Source of the DNA: Spirochaetia bacterium
GTDB lineage: Bacteria > Spirochaetota > Spirochaetia > Treponematales > Rectinemataceae
Direction: 5' to 3'
DNA: 50,263 nt
Assembly: GCA_029975555.1 (NCBI GenBank)
Contig: JARKOY010000032.1
Coordinates: 1-50,263, forward strand
Within the stretch, counting starts at the first letter, position 1. Every line of letters starts with the position of its first letter. The notes below the pieces were generated by a model that was not told the DNA's origin, searched no databases, and saw nothing but the letters and a program-made list of their open reading frames with translations. This document shows, in pieces, positions 8,847 through 16,957 of the stretch. Position numbers and translations under genes: made by a program.

Positions 8847-9809
8847 ATGGATATCGAAATCATGCAGGCTAGGTCGCGCATGGTGACCGCCTTGCGCGAA
8901 TTTTTTCTCTCGCGAGGCTACCTCGAAGTCGACACGCCGGCCCTCGCGCCCTCTCTCATCCCCGAATCCTGCCTCGAGGTTTTCGCGACCGAGTATGTGC
9001 ATCCGACGGAAAAAGGCCGACTGCTCTACCTTATTCCCTCCCCCGAGATATGGATGAAGAAGGTGATCGCCGCGACAGGGCGGAGCGTCTTTCAGCTCTG
9101 CAAGGCCTGGCGCAACGCAGAATCCATATCGCGCATCCACAACCCTGAATTTACGATGCTCGAATATTACGGCGTCGGGCTCACCAGTGAGGACAACATA
9201 GGCCTGACCGAGGAACTTTTCGACGCGCTCGCCGACGAGAAGACGCCGCCGCATGCTCGCCCACCTTTTCGTGTGATGAGCATGCGCGAGGCTTTTTCTG
9301 AGTTTGCCCGCGCGGACCTCGACGCGCTTGCCGAGCCTGAGTCCATGCGCGCCGCATGCCGGGAGCGTGGGCTTCTGGTGGCTTCCGACGCATCGTGGGA
9401 CGACGCCTTCAATGTGCTCTTTTTAAGCCTCGTCGAGCCGGCGCTTCCCCAGGACAGACCCCTCGTGCTCGACCGCTATCCTGCGGGCATAGAGTGCCTG
9501 GCGGCGGACATCCCCGGCACGATGTACAAGGAACGCTGGGAGCTCTATGTCGATGGCATCGAAATCGCCAACTGCTTCACCGAAATGGCGAATCCTGAGG
9601 CAGTCCGCAGGTATTTTTCGTCTCAAAGCACAAAGAAGAAGGCGGCGCTCGTCCCACACCGCATCGATGACTCCTACGCGTCGATATTCGACCATTTTCC
9701 GCCATGTTCCGGCGTCGCACTCGGTTTCGAGCGCCTCATGATGGTGCTTCTGGGGAAAAGATCGATCGCCGATGTCCTCCTCTTTCCTTTCGAGGCGTTC
9801 TTTGGCTGA
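8847..9809 (+). CDS. epmA: EF-P lysine ligase EpmA (GenX/PoxA-type LysRS paralogue)
   Basis: The protein is a class II aminoacyl-tRNA-synthetase catalytic domain without an anticodon-binding domain. EpmA family members activate (R)-beta-lysine or lysine and attach it to a conserved lysine of elongation factor P. The 320 residues contain motif 1 (EVDTPALAPSLIPE), motif 2 (KAWRNAE...RIHNPEFTMLEYY, about residues 85-110) and motif 3 (GVALGFERLMMVLLG, about 290). The absence of an OB-fold N-terminus separates it from true LysRS. The target gene efp begins 120 bp downstream. No EpmB (lysine 2,3-aminomutase) gene is in this window. ATG 8847 is taken as start. Confidence 0.88.
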   Translation: MDIEIMQARSRMVTALREFFLSRGYLEVDTPALAPSLIPESCLEVFATEYVHPTEKGRLLYLIPSPEIWMKKVIAATGRSVFQLCKAWRNAESISRIHNPEFTMLEYYGVGLTSEDNIGLTEELFDALADEKTPPHARPPFRVMSMREAFSEFARADLDALAEPESMRAACRERGLLVASDASWDDAFNVLFLSLVEPALPQDRPLVLDRYPAGIECLAADIPGTMYKERWELYVDGIEIANCFTEMANPEAVRRYFSSQSTKKKAALVPHRIDDSYASIFDHFPPCSGVALGFERLMMVLLGKRSIADVLLFPFEAFFG

Positions 9810-9862
9810 TCCTCCTGTCTGGACGCGGGACGCTGCAGACAGGCAGCAAATGCCCCTCCAGC

Positions 9863-9892
9863 TTTACACACACGCCGTTTCCGGGCTAGTAT
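9863..9892 (+). promoter_or_regulatory. Promoter of efp
   Basis: TTTACA (9863-9868), 18-bp spacer, TAGTAT (9887-9892), with an overlapping TATAGT at 9890-9895. The start site would give a leader of about 30 nt that contains the efp Shine-Dalgarno sequence, so this unit is not leaderless. Confidence 0.5.
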
Positions 9893-9929
9893 AGTGCGAT
9901 TTAATGCTTTATCTATCGAGGACAAATCT

Positions 9930-10493
9930 ATGGTTCGTGGTGGTGATATCGGAATCGGAACATGTCTTCTCATCAACGGCACGCCGCATATAGTCGTCGA
10001 ACGCGAATTTGTGAATCCCGGCAAGGGTGCGGCCTTTGCCAGGGTGAAGGCGAAGAACCTCAAGAACGGCAACGTGATCACGCAGACGATCAAGACCGCC
10101 GACTTCGTCGAAGACGCCCAGGTCGATCTCGTCGACTGCCAGTACCAGTACGGCGACGGCGAGGTCTTTCACTTTATGAACAATGAGAACTTCGACCAGT
10201 TCGAGATTCCCGTCGCTGGGCACGAGGATCGCGCTCCTTACCTCAAAGAGGGCGAAACCTATACGATCGTCATGTGGGAAGGCGAGCCCATCGACATCAA
10301 GATTCCTTACAAGATGGTCTTCACCGTCGCGGAGAGCGAGAACTACATCCGCGGCGACACGGTGTCCGGGGCGACGAAGCCCGTGACCACCGAGACGGGC
10401 CTCGTGGTGCGCGTGCCGCTTTTCATCAAGCAGGGAGAGAAGATACTCGTCAACACGGAGACGAACGAATACGTTGAGCGCGTCAACGAATAA
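9930..10493 (+). CDS. efp: Translation elongation factor P
   Basis: EF-P relieves ribosomes stalled at polyproline. At 187 residues it has normal length with three beta-barrel domains: KOW-like N-domain (IVVEREFVNPGKGAAFARVK), middle domain (FHFMNNENFDQFEIP), and OB-like C-domain (GDTVSGATKPVTTETGLVVRVPLFI, ending ETNEYVERVN). The modification site is Lys32 in NPGKG, the residue that EpmA charges; the epmA gene is immediately upstream. ATG 9930 is chosen: it has GAGGA 7 nt upstream and gives the canonical length. A GTG at 9894 in frame would overlap the -10 box. Confidence 0.95.
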   Translation: MVRGGDIGIGTCLLINGTPHIVVEREFVNPGKGAAFARVKAKNLKNGNVITQTIKTADFVEDAQVDLVDCQYQYGDGEVFHFMNNENFDQFEIPVAGHEDRAPYLKEGETYTIVMWEGEPIDIKIPYKMVFTVAESENYIRGDTVSGATKPVTTETGLVVRVPLFIKQGEKILVNTETNEYVERVNE

Positions 10494-11919
10494 TCCTGAT
10501 GAGTCGGGCTGTCCGCTCGATTCCCTCGTCAATAAAACAATCGATGTTGCCTACCGAGGCGTGCGGCTCAAGTTCGACTTGTCGCACGCCTTATTTTCGT
10601 CCTTCGACGTCGACGCGGGGACGCGCCTGCTCATGAAAGAGATCGCCCACGAGCCTGGGATCGTCGGTGCAAGGCGCCTTTTGGACGCAGGGTGCGGGAC
10701 GGGGATAATCGGGATAAGCCTCGCGGCATCCTGCCCGGCAATGGACGTTGTCATGCGCGACCGCGACTTCCGCGCCGTGGCTTTTGCCGCACGGAACGCG
10801 GCGCGAAACGGCCTTCCTGTGGAGCTGTATGGTCCAGGCGGCACGCGGCTTGAGCTCTGCTGCACGCGCCGTTTTTCGAAGGTGAAGGTGGGGGAGAGAG
10901 TGGCGCCGCTCGGCGCGGAGGCGGGCCTGCTCTGCGAGCCTGATGCACGAGCTTTGTACGACGCAGTCGTGTCCAACCTTCCTGCCAAGGCGGGTCCGCC
11001 GGTGCTGGCGGGGTATTTCGAGGCCGTGCGCGCAAGGCTCGTGCGCCCTGGCGGCACCTTTGCCTTTGTGATCGTGGCGCCGCTTGCAGAGAAGGCCCGC
11101 GCGTGGTGTGCCGAGGCTGGCCTCCTCCTCAGGCGGACCATTTCGACGAAGAACCACATGGTCGCGATTGCACAGGTCCCCGAGGAGCTCCCCGCGGAGA
11201 ACCCCAAGGTAGCTCCTTGCCGATGGTTTGCACCCTACCTGCGCTCGCACACGCAGAAGAGAATCGCTGGCGTCGATCTCGCCTGGGACGGCGTCCATGG
11301 CCTCCCAGAATTCGACGAACCTTCCTACGCCACGAGCTGCACCCTTGCGCTCGCGCGGAAAGTCTTCGCCGGCCTCCTCGTGCGGCGCGCCCTCGTGATC
11401 GAGCCGGGCGTCGGCATCGTTCCTGTCTGGATGCGCGCGGTGTTGGGGCCCCAGGAGATTATCCTCAAATCCCACGATGCGCTCGCCCTCGCTGCGTCTT
11501 TGCACAATCTTAGGAACACCGACTTTCGTGGCGTCGTGCTCGTGCCTGAGCCTGCATTTTTGGAGGTGGGGGTGCAGGAAGGGCAAATGCCGATGAACGG
11601 GGTAGAAGAACGTCTCGATGGTGGTGGAGTGTCATCAGGGGCAGCCCCAGTCGTCATCGCCACATCGACGCGCGGGCCTCTCGAGGCGGCGAGCATCGAT
11701 GCCGTCGTGCTCTTTCTTGAGGATATTCCGGCTTTCGACGTGGCGGCCTATTACTGGCCGCTCATCTCAAAGGTAGTCAAAAGTGGGGGCGTGGCTCTCA
11801 TCGTAGGAGAGAGCACCAAGACCGAGCGAGCCATGCGCCAGAAACCGCCGGGTTTTTCGAAATATCCTTTCGTGGAGCGCAGGAAAGGCTGGGAGGCAGT
11901 CGCGTTCCGGCGTGATTGA
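10474..11919 (+). CDS. RsmC-like AdoMet-dependent methyltransferase with a degenerate second domain
   Basis: There are 481 residues. The N-terminal half is a Rossmann methyltransferase: motif I LLDAGCGTGIIGISLA (about residue 68), acidic loop MRDRDFRAVAFAARNAARNG, and SNLPAKAG (about 166), which corresponds to the NPPF-type catalytic motif of rRNA/tRNA guanine-N2 or glutamine methylases with Leu-Pro-Ala in place of Pro-Pro-Phe. The C-terminal half (about 250-481) looks like a decayed copy of the same fold (ALVIEPGVGIVPVWM; AYYWPLISKVVKSGGVALIV). The best guess is 16S or 23S rRNA G-N2 methylation, not certain. A TTG start at 10474 overlaps efp by 20 bp; a later GTG at 10561 is an alternative. 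Confidence 0.65.
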   Translation: MSASTNNPDESGCPLDSLVNKTIDVAYRGVRLKFDLSHALFSSFDVDAGTRLLMKEIAHEPGIVGARRLLDAGCGTGIIGISLAASCPAMDVVMRDRDFRAVAFAARNAARNGLPVELYGPGGTRLELCCTRRFSKVKVGERVAPLGAEAGLLCEPDARALYDAVVSNLPAKAGPPVLAGYFEAVRARLVRPGGTFAFVIVAPLAEKARAWCAEAGLLLRRTISTKNHMVAIAQVPEELPAENPKVAPCRWFAPYLRSHTQKRIAGVDLAWDGVHGLPEFDEPSYATSCTLALARKVFAGLLVRRALVIEPGVGIVPVWMRAVLGPQEIILKSHDALALAASLHNLRNTDFRGVVLVPEPAFLEVGVQEGQMPMNGVEERLDGGGVSSGAAPVVIATSTRGPLEAASIDAVVLFLEDIPAFDVAAYYWPLISKVVKSGGVALIVGESTKTERAMRQKPPGFSKYPFVERRKGWEAVAFRRD

Positions 11920-11940
11920 CCTGCGATCGAGCCGAATTAT

Positions 11941-11969
11941 TTGATTTTTCATAATTCTCTATTATATTT
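11941..11969 (+). promoter_or_regulatory. Strong promoter of the 11975 gene
   Basis: TTGATT (11941-11946), 17-bp spacer, TATATT (11964-11969), in a local AT-rich patch. The ATG follows 5 nt after the -10 box with no ribosome-binding site, so the transcript should start at the initiation codon. Confidence 0.65.
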
Positions 11970-11974
11970 AGAAT

Positions 11975-12493
11975 ATGAAAAAGTCAGAGAGGCTGATTTT
12001 GGAATCTCAGAGCCCCGACGAATATGTCGCGAATTCCCTGAAGTCACGACTGAGCCCAGCAGAAAAGGCAAAATTGGCCCGTCTCTGGATGGAGCGCACG
12101 GGCTATACCCGCGAAGATATAATCCGAGCGCGCAATCGGAACGCCTATTGGCGCAAGCGCAAAATGGAAGGTGCCGCGGAACGCACCAAACGCCGCATGG
12201 AAGCGCACGACTACTCGCAGGGTAAGAACGTTGAGTGGACGCGCGAGCGCCTCGCCGAATTTTTGACGTTGAACCGCAAAGACGCATACGGACGCTATCT
12301 GCGTCGCGATTGGGAACTTGCGGAACACTTCGGGACCAGCATCCCTTCGATTCAGTACCTGCGCCGCAAATACAATAAAGTGAAGAAGATGCTCGGCCCC
12401 GGGGCCAAACGCGAGAAGATACTCGATTACATGAGCTGTTCCGAGCTTGTGCTGCAGCACGGTGGCCCGAAATCGCGCAGGCGCAGGCGCTGA
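11975..12493 (+). CDS. Small basic protein of unknown function
   Basis: The 172 residues are very rich in Arg and Lys, ending GPKSRRRRR. I do not recognise the family. The middle (residues about 45-85, EDIIRARNRNAYWRKRKMEGAAERTKRRMEAHDY) is a long charged helix. The segment from about 90 to 135 (TRERLAEFLTLNRKDAYGRYLRRDWELAEHFGTSIPSIQYLRRKYN) reads like a helix-turn-helix, which suggests a DNA- or RNA-binding protein. It has its own strong promoter and stands alone between the methyltransferase gene and an element remnant. Codon use fits the neighbours apart from the AT-rich promoter. Confidence 0.7.
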   Translation: MKKSERLILESQSPDEYVANSLKSRLSPAEKAKLARLWMERTGYTREDIIRARNRNAYWRKRKMEGAAERTKRRMEAHDYSQGKNVEWTRERLAEFLTLNRKDAYGRYLRRDWELAEHFGTSIPSIQYLRRKYNKVKKMLGPGAKREKILDYMSCSELVLQHGGPKSRRRRR

Positions 12494-12519
12494 GTGCACC
12501 TCTCGGGGGACCAAAATAT

Positions 12520-12772
12520 TAGTGTTCCTAAGCTTGGGTACAAGATATGTAATTAAAAGAAGCGTTTTTTCGACATGTTGTAGGAAGTTTGTACCGATAC
12601 CGCCGACCAGCGGAGGATGATAGAGTTCGATGTCGTTGTGCTTGGTGAGATAGAGATGCCGGTCTGGAGCATGCTTAGTACAATTGTTCGCTTTAAAAGT
12701 CCTGGCGCTTCAGACTATCGTGTGGGGAATGGCTGAAGCGCCTAGCTTCTTTACCCAAGGTTGAGAACACTA
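12520..12772. mobile_element. 253-bp remnant or miniature derivative of an insertion-like element
   Basis: The left end (12520-12540) and right end (12752-12772) are inverted repeats that agree at 18 of 21 positions; both end in CACTA and contain TACCCAAG. The right end also matches 274-294 at the window's left edge. Inside, on the minus strand from about 12703 to past 12520, a frame of about 60 codons is open (containing DRHLYLTKHNDIELYHPP). It looks like a leftover coding piece, but I cannot assign it. No target duplication is visible. This element fills the gap between the basic-protein gene and recG; nothing else is seen there except the hairpin listed separately. Confidence 0.6.
12704..12742. 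terminator. Hairpin, possible recG terminator
   Basis: GGCGCTTCAG (12704-12713) and CTGAAGCGCC (12733-12742) are perfect 10-base complements around a 19-base loop. Read on the minus strand, the stem is followed by AGGACTTTT, a weak T-run, 60 bp beyond the recG stop. It lies inside the element remnant, so the element may supply the terminator. Confidence 0.45.
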
Positions 12773-12801
12773 CTCAAAGGCTCTTCTACACTTCTCTGCC
12801 C

Positions 12802-14850
12802 CTACTTTTCTGAAAAAGGACTTGCCCGCGCGAGCACCTGTCGGATCACCTCGTGATCTGGCTCGGAGAGCGCCGGATCGGACTCGATGACAGCGAACGC
12901 ATCGTGCCTCGCCTGTTTCAACAGTTCGAAATCGGTGCGCATGTCGGCAATGGTGAGGCGCAGGTCTCCCGATTGCTCGATGCCGAGCATGTCGCCTGGG
13001 CCCCGTATCTTGAGGTCCTCTTCCGCAATCGCAAAGCCGTCGGTCGTCTCATAGAGTGCCTTGAGTCTGAGCCTCCCTTCCTCCGTGAGATCTTTGGAAT
13101 ACACGAGGAAACAGTATCCCTGATGTGAACCCCGCCCGATCCTCCCACGCAGCTGATGCAGCGCCGAAAGGCCAAAGCGCTCGGCGTGCTCTATCACCAT
13201 CACCGTCGCGTTGGGCACATCCACCCCCACCTCCACCACCGTGGTCGCCACGAGCACCGAAAGCTCCCCTGCGGCGAACTTGGTCATCACCTCCATCTTG
13301 GCCTCGTCGCCGAGCCTGGAGTGCAGAAGCCCCACCTTGAACTCGGGGAACACCTCCTTGGCGAGATGGGACGCCATGGACTCGGCGTCGCGGAGGTCAA
13401 GCCTCTCCGATCCACTGATCACAGGATAGACGAAGTAGGCCTGGCGGCCCTCCTTAAGTTTCCCGCGCGTGAACTCATACACGCTGCGCCGCCGGTCCTC
13501 GTGGGCGAGGTGCGTGACGACAGGTCTGCGGCCCGGCGGCAGATGTCGGATCGTCGAGACCTGCAGGTCGCCGAAGAAGGTGAGCGCGAGGCTGCGAGGG
13601 ATGGGGGTCGCGGTCATCATGAGGAAGTCGGGAACACGTCCTTTCTTGTAGAGGGCTATTCGTTGGAGCACGCCGAAGCGTTGCTGTTCGTCGATGATCA
13701 CCAGTTCGAGGTTTTTGAACGAGACGTCGTCCGAAAAGAGCGCGTGGGTGCCGATCGCGATGTCGATTTCGCCGTTTTTCAGCGCGGCGAGGAGGGGAGG
13801 GCGCGCCGCACTCGATACGGAGCCCGTCACGAAGGCGAGCCTCACCCCGAGGGGCTCCACGAGGTGGGCGGCGATCGTGGCGTGCTGGCGTGCCAAAAGC
13901 TCGGTGGGCGCCATGATCGCCACCTGTCCTCCCCGCTCGACCGCATGAAGGGCGGCCAGAATCGCGACGATCGTCTTGCCTGAGCCCACATCTCCCTGCA
14001 GGAGGCGGGCCATCGGATACGGCCTGTGCATGTCCTCGACGATTTCCCTGAGCACGGATTCTTGATCCTCCGTGAGCGCATAGGGCAGGCGTTCGCGCAT
14101 CTGGCGGGAGAGCACTCCCGGCGAAGCTCTGCGCTCGATGACTTTGGCGCGCCGAGAGCGCATGCGCAGCGCAATGCCGAGCTGAAAGTAGAAGAGCTCC
14201 TCGTAGGCTAGCATGTCGTGGGCACGCTTGGCTTCTTCCCAGGATGAGGGGAAGTGAATCGCACGCAGAGCCTCGGATTTGGAAGGCAAACCGTGGGCTG
14301 ACCGCAGCGAACGCGGAATTTCGTCTTCAATGTGGGGTGCGAATTTCGAGAGCGCGAGCCTGATCATCTTCCTGAGCGCCATCTGGTTGAGGCGCTCGCT
14401 CAGCGCATACACCGGAGACAGGGCGGACTCCGGCCGGATCTCCCCCTCCACGCGCTGTATCTCGAATGCGGAAGACTGAATTTCGCCGTACTTGAACTGG
14501 AATTTGCCGTAGACTTGCACCGTGGAGCCGACAGGCGCCATCTGCTCCAGAAAAGGCCTGTTGAAGCACAGAAGCGCAGCCTCGCCGGAAGTATCGGCCA
14601 CGATGATCTTGAGCGTGCGCATTCTGCCAAAGCCGAACCACTCGTGGCGGAGGACCTGTGCAGTCGTATACACCTTGCCCTCGGCGAAGCGCGAAAACGG
14701 AACGGGTTTGGTCTTGTCCTCGTAATCGCGGGGCAGGTGGAGAAGAAGGTCGGCCACCGTGTGGATGCCGAGATTGTCGAGCGCCCTCAGCGTCGCAGGC
14801 CCCGTGCCCTTCAAGATGCGGACATCCTGCGTCAGTTCCCTTAAAAACAC
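12802..14850 (-). CDS. recG: ATP-dependent DNA helicase RecG
   Basis: RecG reverses stalled replication forks and branch-migrates Holliday junctions. The 682 residues show the N-terminal wedge/OB domain (GTGPATLRALDNLGIHTVADLLLHLPRDYEDK; SGEAALLCFNRPF), Walker A LLQGDVGSGKTIVA, the RecG-type DExx box IIDEQQRFGV, MTATPIPRSLALTFFGDL, motif V/VI VVEVGVDVPNATVMVIEHAERFGLSALHQLRGRIGRG, and the wedge-hook tail RLRLKALYETTDGFAIAEEDLKIRGPGDMLG. The length is normal. A GTG start at 14850 gives the family beginning. A TATACT box 7 nt upstream and the absence of a Shine-Dalgarno sequence again suggest a leaderless message. It is divergent from the M32 gene. Confidence 0.95.
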   Translation of the reverse strand: MFLRELTQDVRILKGTGPATLRALDNLGIHTVADLLLHLPRDYEDKTKPVPFSRFAEGKVYTTAQVLRHEWFGFGRMRTLKIIVADTSGEAALLCFNRPFLEQMAPVGSTVQVYGKFQFKYGEIQSSAFEIQRVEGEIRPESALSPVYALSERLNQMALRKMIRLALSKFAPHIEDEIPRSLRSAHGLPSKSEALRAIHFPSSWEEAKRAHDMLAYEELFYFQLGIALRMRSRRAKVIERRASPGVLSRQMRERLPYALTEDQESVLREIVEDMHRPYPMARLLQGDVGSGKTIVAILAALHAVERGGQVAIMAPTELLARQHATIAAHLVEPLGVRLAFVTGSVSSAARPPLLAALKNGEIDIAIGTHALFSDDVSFKNLELVIIDEQQRFGVLQRIALYKKGRVPDFLMMTATPIPRSLALTFFGDLQVSTIRHLPPGRRPVVTHLAHEDRRRSVYEFTRGKLKEGRQAYFVYPVISGSERLDLRDAESMASHLAKEVFPEFKVGLLHSRLGDEAKMEVMTKFAAGELSVLVATTVVEVGVDVPNATVMVIEHAERFGLSALHQLRGRIGRGSHQGYCFLVYSKDLTEEGRLRLKALYETTDGFAIAEEDLKIRGPGDMLGIEQSGDLRLTIADMRTDFELLKQARHDAFAVIESDPALSEPDHEVIRQVLARASPFSEK

Positions 14851-14857
14851 GATGTTC

Positions 14858-14863
14858 AGTATA
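14858..14863 (-). promoter_or_regulatory. -10 box of recG
   Basis: TATACT on the minus strand, 7 nt before the GTG start at 14850. No strong -35 element was recognised. Confidence 0.4.
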
Positions 14864-14913
14864 CAAAGAGAAGCCTTCTGGTGCTACACTGTACCAGCAA
14901 AAAGGAGGAAACG

Positions 14914-16413
14914 ATGCACAAAGAGACCGCTCGTCTTATCGAGCTCGACCGCGAACACAGCCTTGTCGTCCATATCGGGGCCATCCTCGGCTGGGACCAA
15001 GAGACCTACATGCCTCCGAAGGCGATCGAGGAGAGAGCATCCCAGCTCGCCCTTCTGGAAGGAATTGCGCACCAGAAGGCCGTCAACCCAGAGATTGGGG
15101 AACTGCTCGCGGCCCTTGAGGCAAAAAGCGATCTTTCCGACGATGAGAAGGCCTATGTCCGCGTCGTGCGGCGTGACTACGACCGCGAGACGAAGCTGCC
15201 TGAGTCTTTCGTGACCGAATACGCGAAGGCGGCGAGCATCTCGCAGGCCACATGGGCGGAGGCCAAGAAAAACAACGATTTTAAGACCTTCGAGCCCCAC
15301 CTTGCGCGCATGGTGGAGCTCAATAGAGCGCGCGCAGGGTATCTCAATCCGAACGCAAAGCCCTACGACGTACTCCTCGATCTGTACGAACCAGGAAGCA
15401 CGCAGCAGTCGATCGCCGCAGTGTTCTCGAAGATGAAGACCTACCTCGTCGACATCTTGAGCAAGATCCGGAGTCGGCCCCAGATCGAGGACACATGTGC
15501 GGGCCGCCGCGTGAGCCCACGAACGCAGGAGCGCATCAGCAGCTACTGCATGAAGGTGCTCCACTACGAGCGCGACAGAGGCCGCCTCGATGTGTCGGCG
15601 CATCCTTTTACGACGACGCTCGGCGCCGACGACGTGCGCATCACGACGCGCTATGTCGAGGATTATTTCCCTTCGAGCCTGTTCAGCACGATCCACGAAT
15701 CTGGGCACGCGCTCTACGAGATGGGCATCGATCCAAACCCCGATTTTCGGGGTACAAAGCTCGCCGAGGCTGCCTCGATGGCCGTCCACGAGTCCCAGTC
15801 GAGGCTCTGGGAGAACATCGTCGGCCGCTCGTACGCCTTCTGGGAGAGGAATTTCCAGGCGCTCAGCGCCCTGCTCGGGGAGGCAGGCGAAGGGCTCGAC
15901 CTCGAGAGTTTTGTAAAGTCGGTCAACAGAGTGAGCCCCTCGCTCATCCGCACCGAGGCGGACGAGGTGACCTACGGCCTCCACGTCATCGCGCGCTTTG
16001 AGCTGGAGTCTGCCCTGTTCGACGGCAGCCTCGATGTCCGGGATGTTCCGGAAGCCTGGCATGCGAAGTACCGTGACCTGCTCGGCATCGAGGCGCCGGA
16101 TGACCGCCAGGGATGCCTTCAGGATGTACACTGGTCCATGGGAGCCTTCGGCTATTTTCCGAGCTACGCGCTGGGAAACCTCTACGGCGCGCAGTTCTGG
16201 GCGAGGCTCCAAAAAGACGTGCCCGACATCGAGGCGCGCATCGCCGGAGGGGATACCCTGTCGGTGCTCACCTGGCTCCGCACCAATGTGCACGTGCACG
16301 GCTCGCGCTATACGCCGGGCGAGCTTATCGAAAAGGTGACGGGCCAGCCGCTCGATCCTGTATGGTTCGAGCAGTATCTGCGCGAGAAATATTCGAAGAT
16401 TTACGGATTCTGA
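14914..16413 (+). CDS. Thermostable carboxypeptidase, M32 family
   Basis: This cytoplasmic zinc metallocarboxypeptidase removes C-terminal residues from peptides. The 499 residues contain the M32 zinc motif FSTIHESGHALYEMGI (HExxH near residue 260), the third ligand region in SMAVHESQSRLWENIVGRS (about 290), RRVSPRTQERIS upstream, and the C-terminal YTPGELIEKVTGQPLDP signature. The length matches the family. ATG 14914 is set by AAGGAGG at 14902-14908. It stands alone on the plus strand, divergent from recG, and its 3' neighbour is the glycosylase gene. No signal peptide. Confidence 0.92.
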   Translation: MHKETARLIELDREHSLVVHIGAILGWDQETYMPPKAIEERASQLALLEGIAHQKAVNPEIGELLAALEAKSDLSDDEKAYVRVVRRDYDRETKLPESFVTEYAKAASISQATWAEAKKNNDFKTFEPHLARMVELNRARAGYLNPNAKPYDVLLDLYEPGSTQQSIAAVFSKMKTYLVDILSKIRSRPQIEDTCAGRRVSPRTQERISSYCMKVLHYERDRGRLDVSAHPFTTTLGADDVRITTRYVEDYFPSSLFSTIHESGHALYEMGIDPNPDFRGTKLAEAASMAVHESQSRLWENIVGRSYAFWERNFQALSALLGEAGEGLDLESFVKSVNRVSPSLIRTEADEVTYGLHVIARFELESALFDGSLDVRDVPEAWHAKYRDLLGIEAPDDRQGCLQDVHWSMGAFGYFPSYALGNLYGAQFWARLQKDVPDIEARIAGGDTLSVLTWLRTNVHVHGSRYTPGELIEKVTGQPLDPVWFEQYLREKYSKIYGF

Positions 16414-16474
16414 ACGATCGCTGCCCTCGTGATTGTTCGCCGCAGCGATGTCTGACTATGGAGTGAAGCGCATT

Positions 16475-16957
16475 ATGAGACTCTGGACCATTCACCCCAA
16501 ATATCTCGACCAAAAGGGGCTGGTGGCGCTGTGGAGAGAAGGTCTTCTCGCGCAAAAAGTGCTGGAAGGTGCGACGAGAGGATATAGGAATCATCCTCAG
16601 CTGATACGATTTAAGACATCTTCTGATCCAATGGCCGCAATACATCGGTATTTGCTCGAGGTATACAGAGAAGCGCAGGCAAGGGGATATTCATTCGATA
16701 AGAGCAAGATTGGGGATGACGCCACAGACCTTGAAAAGAAAATAGAAGTGACGATCGGGCAAGTGCAGTATGAACACAAGTTGTTACAACAGAAGATGAT
16801 GCGACGAGACAAGGAGCGATCCCTTCGGCTTCGGGAGGAGAAAGCTCCGTGCGTCAACGCGGTATTTACCGTTGTAGAAGGTGGGGTAGAGGCCTGGGAG
16901 CACGTGAAAGAAGAAGTTGCCGCCATGGGCGGCGTGTCCTTCAGCGCCTTCGAATGA
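16475..16957 (+). CDS. Pyrimidine-dimer DNA glycosylase-type protein (endonuclease V family)
   Basis: The 160 residues begin MRLWTIHPKYLDQKGLVALW and continue REGLLAQKVLEGATRGYRNHPQLIRF, the hallmark of the small family around T4 endonuclease V, which excises UV-induced cyclobutane dimers by N-terminal amine chemistry. The Arg/His-rich block (GYRNHPQL) and the C-terminal part with a Lys/Arg-rich helix are as expected. ATG 16475 is preferred to in-frame starts further upstream because the family begins at MRLW. Its 3' end overlaps the convergent hisD end by 17 bp. Catalytic activity is assumed from the family, since members in bacteria are mostly uncharacterised. Confidence 0.75.
   Translation: MRLWTIHPKYLDQKGLVALWREGLLAQKVLEGATRGYRNHPQLIRFKTSSDPMAAIHRYLLEVYREAQARGYSFDKSKIGDDATDLEKKIEVTIGQVQYEHKLLQQKMMRRDKERSLRLREEKAPCVNAVFTVVEGGVEAWEHVKEEVAAMGGVSFSAFE

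Noticed and set aside
8847-9809. Second lysyl-tRNA synthetase
   Set aside because: No anticodon-binding domain, EpmA-like motif spacing, and efp directly downstream.
296-12772. A composite transposon carrying murB to the 11975 gene
   Set aside because: The two element ends are in the same orientation with one inner copy reduced to 253 bp, and the cargo is core housekeeping genes. Nothing indicates it moved as a unit.
14884-16299. Minus-strand open frame of 471 codons opposite the M32 gene
   Set aside because: It mirrors the M32 codons, has no motif or ribosome-binding site, and the M32 zinc motifs on the other strand are clear.
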